Shown here: positions 62,270 to 64,000 of the stretch, piece after piece
Layout of the letters: each line of letters begins with the position of its first letter
How positions within the stretch are numbered: position 1 is the stretch's first letter
Assembly: GCF_011007365.1 (NCBI RefSeq)
Contig: NZ_WFKM01000008.1
Span: 1-64,000, forward strand
Reading direction: 5' to 3'
DNA length: 64,000 bases
Origin: Sphingobacterium sp. xlx-96
GTDB taxonomy: Bacteria > Bacteroidota > Bacteroidia > Sphingobacteriales > Sphingobacteriaceae
Program-made: the position numbers and the translations under genes
The notes under the pieces: generated by a model
The model's input: the letters and a program-made list of their open reading frames with translations, nothing else
Database searches by the model: none
What the model was told of the DNA's origin: nothing

Positions 62270-63715
62270 ATGAATAACCTATTTATACTGCTGTTACTCC
62301 CTCTTGTAAGTGCTATAGTTTTAGCATTTGTGAAGTCTTCTTCTTCCGCCAAGGGGCTTGCTTTTGGTTTGTCTGTGCTGCAATTGGCACTTACTGTTCC
62401 TTTTTTATGTCATTTCGTCCCTGATGCGAGCATTCAGTTTGAACAATCCTTTGATTGGATCAAGAGTCTAGGGGTAAGATTTCATATAGGATTAGATGGT
62501 ATCAGTCTACCTTTGGTCGTTTTGACCAATGGGTTGATTCCGCTGATTGTCCTTTCTACTTTTAGTAAAAACCTCAAAGGTAATTTTTACGCATTGGTAT
62601 CCTTTATGCAGACGGGCCTTCTCTTAGTTTTCGTTGCTTTAGATGCTTTCTCTTTCTATGTAGGATGGGAGGTAGCTTTGATCCCTATTTATTTTATCTG
62701 TGCGCTTTGGGGGGAAGGCGACCGTATCCGTGTAAATTTAAAATTCTTTATTTATACATTTTTTGGGTCGTTACTGATGTTGATTGCGATTATTTATCTT
62801 TATCAGCAGACTCCTACGAAAGATTTTGAATGGACATCATTTACTGCCTTGGCGCTGCAGGATGGTACGCAAAGGTGGATTTTCTGGGCTTTCTTTATTG
62901 CGTTTGCTGTTAAGATTCCTATATTTCCTTTTCATACTTGGCAGCCAGATACGTATACTAACGCTCCGACAGCAGGAACGATGCTCCTAGCGGGTATCAT
63001 GCTGAAGATGGGGACTTTTGGTCTGATTCGTTGGTTAATCCCACTCGCGCCACTGGGCGTAGCTGCTTATGGTCAGATGGCTTTAATTCTCTGTATTGTC
63101 GGTGTTGTTTACGCTTCTATTATTGCGTTCAAACAGCAGGACACAAAGCGACTTATTGCTTACTCTTCGATCGCACACGTAGGATTGATCGGAGCAGGTA
63201 TTTTCGCTTGGAATCAGGAAGGACTTCAAGGAGCTCTAATGCAAATGGTTAATCACGGTATCAGCGTTATCGGTTTGTTTTTTGTTTTGGATATTATTGC
63301 AGAACGGACCGGTACGCGGAGTTTGAAAGAACTCGGTGGCCTAGCTGAAAGCATGCCAAAGTTGGCCATATTCTTTTTGATCATCCTTATGGGGGCCGTT
63401 GGATTGCCACTGACGAATGGTTTTATTGGAGAGTTTTTACTGCTTAAAGGCATTTATGGAGTAGGGTTACTCTATGCTGTCTTTGGTGGAATGACATTGA
63501 TCTTGGGTGCCGTATATATGTTGCGTTTATTTCAACGTACTATGTTGGGGACACGTTCGGAAGGAAATGCTACCATTGTGGACTTAAAAGGGCACGAGTT
63601 GGTTGTATTGTTTATTGTTGCATTAGTTGTCTTGTATTTAGGTATATTTCCAAATGGTTTTCTGCATCTTTCAGAAGCATCGGTGACCCAACTCTTACAA
63701 CAAGTTAAATTTTAA
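62270..63715 (+). CDS. nuoM: NADH-quinone oxidoreductase subunit M
   Basis: The ND4-type antiporter-like subunit, 481 residues with about 14 helices. Motifs include VALDAFSFYVGWEVALIPIYFI (Glu of helix 5), KIPIFPFHTWQPDTYTNAPTAGTMLLAGIMLKMGTFG, and IAFKQQDTKRLIAYSSIAHVG. It lies 22 bases after nuoL. Confidence 0.97.
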   Translation: MNNLFILLLLPLVSAIVLAFVKSSSSAKGLAFGLSVLQLALTVPFLCHFVPDASIQFEQSFDWIKSLGVRFHIGLDGISLPLVVLTNGLIPLIVLSTFSKNLKGNFYALVSFMQTGLLLVFVALDAFSFYVGWEVALIPIYFICALWGEGDRIRVNLKFFIYTFFGSLLMLIAIIYLYQQTPTKDFEWTSFTALALQDGTQRWIFWAFFIAFAVKIPIFPFHTWQPDTYTNAPTAGTMLLAGIMLKMGTFGLIRWLIPLAPLGVAAYGQMALILCIVGVVYASIIAFKQQDTKRLIAYSSIAHVGLIGAGIFAWNQEGLQGALMQMVNHGISVIGLFFVLDIIAERTGTRSLKELGGLAESMPKLAIFFLIILMGAVGLPLTNGFIGEFLLLKGIYGVGLLYAVFGGMTLILGAVYMLRLFQRTMLGTRSEGNATIVDLKGHELVVLFIVALVVLYLGIFPNGFLHLSEASVTQLLQQVKF

Positions 63716-63738
63716 AGCAAGATATAAGTTAATAGATT

Positions 63739-64000
63739 ATGGCCGCGATTATTACGCTTTCGTTATTAGGAATTTTAGTATTGTATTTAGGGCTATTCAA
63801 GGCAAAGTCTGCTTTGTTACCTGTATCAGTTATAGGCTTGCTGATAGCATTGGTGTTTGAGGTAGCTTTATGGGGGGGAGATGCTCAACCAATATATAAT
63901 GGAATGGTGGTTTTTGATAACTTTGCACTTGCTTTTTCCATATTATGTATCGTCATTACAGGATTAGTAATCCTGTTATCCAAGGCTTATTTCAGTGCTA
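63739..64000 (+). CDS. nuoN: NADH-quinone oxidoreductase subunit N, N-terminal part
   Basis: The ND2-type antiporter-like subunit, cut by the window end after about 87 codons. The visible part starts at ATG 63739 and has two hydrophobic helices (about 3-17 and 25-43), then a GGDAQPIYNGMVVFDNFALAFS loop and a third helix, matching NuoN. It is 23 bases after nuoM and completes the fourteen-gene order A-N. Confidence 0.88.
   Translation, partial: MAAIITLSLLGILVLYLGLFKAKSALLPVSVIGLLIALVFEVALWGGDAQPIYNGMVVFDNFALAFSILCIVITGLVILLSKAYFSA

Overview
The window reads as chromosomal core sequence of a Bacteroidota member, most likely Sphingobacteriaceae (Sphingobacterium or a close relative). The evidence is Bacteroidota-type promoters (TAnnTTTG, with an upstream TTTG where visible), near absence of Shine-Dalgarno sequences, a Bacteroidota-type RpoZ, BamD, GldD, an OmpA with calcium-binding repeats, a beta-barrel receptor with a carboxypeptidase-like N-terminal domain, a short NuoG, and AT-rich intergenic DNA. 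No IS element, prophage, CRISPR array, tRNA or defence locus was seen. Species identity is inference.

Layout. 1-541: 3' end of a 5S rRNA gene, its terminator and a spacer. 542-6126: SRPBCC protein, rsmF, the minus-strand bamD-rpoZ-coaBC operon, a NifU-like protein and a small secreted protein. 6132-12365 (minus): metallo-hydrolase plus LolCE-like permease; TPR protein-aroE-gldD; OmpA. 12634-16201 (minus): psd, a PhoR-like histidine kinase, then a DUF47 (PhoU-like) gene and a PiT phosphate transporter behind a tandem 11-bp repeat resembling a Pho box. 16267-21288: MORN/TonB_C-like protein and polA, divergent from rsgA. 21361-28420: AsmA-like protein, TrkH/TrkA potassium uptake, YfhO-like membrane protein. 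28501-35120: rnhB, secreted CBM9-like protein plus outer-membrane receptor, M16 peptidase, fabD. 35127-42165: RDD protein facing a SpoIIM/DUF4129/DUF4350/MoxR/DUF58 operon. 42513-45545: metK with a long leader, a diacylglycerol-kinase-like gene and a SUI1 factor. 45946-51978: a Ton motor operon (ExbB, two ExbD, TonB) continuing into a small membrane protein, a PstS-like lipoprotein and a TPR protein. 52091-64000: nuoA to nuoN, with nuoN cut by the window end.

How it fits together. Most genes serve envelope biogenesis and energetics: complex I makes the proton gradient that the ExbBD-TonB motor uses to drive outer-membrane receptors such as the one at 29986-32793; BamD and the LolCE-like permease build the outer membrane; FabD, Psd and the lipid-kinase-like protein belong to lipid metabolism. 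The kinase/DUF47/PiT block looks like a local phosphate-response unit. I did not find a clearly new system. The best leads are the Pho-box-like repeat, a set of promoters almost touching the start codons (predicted leaderless mRNAs), the metK leader, the PstS-like lipoprotein in the Ton operon, and NuoG with an altered terminal cluster motif.
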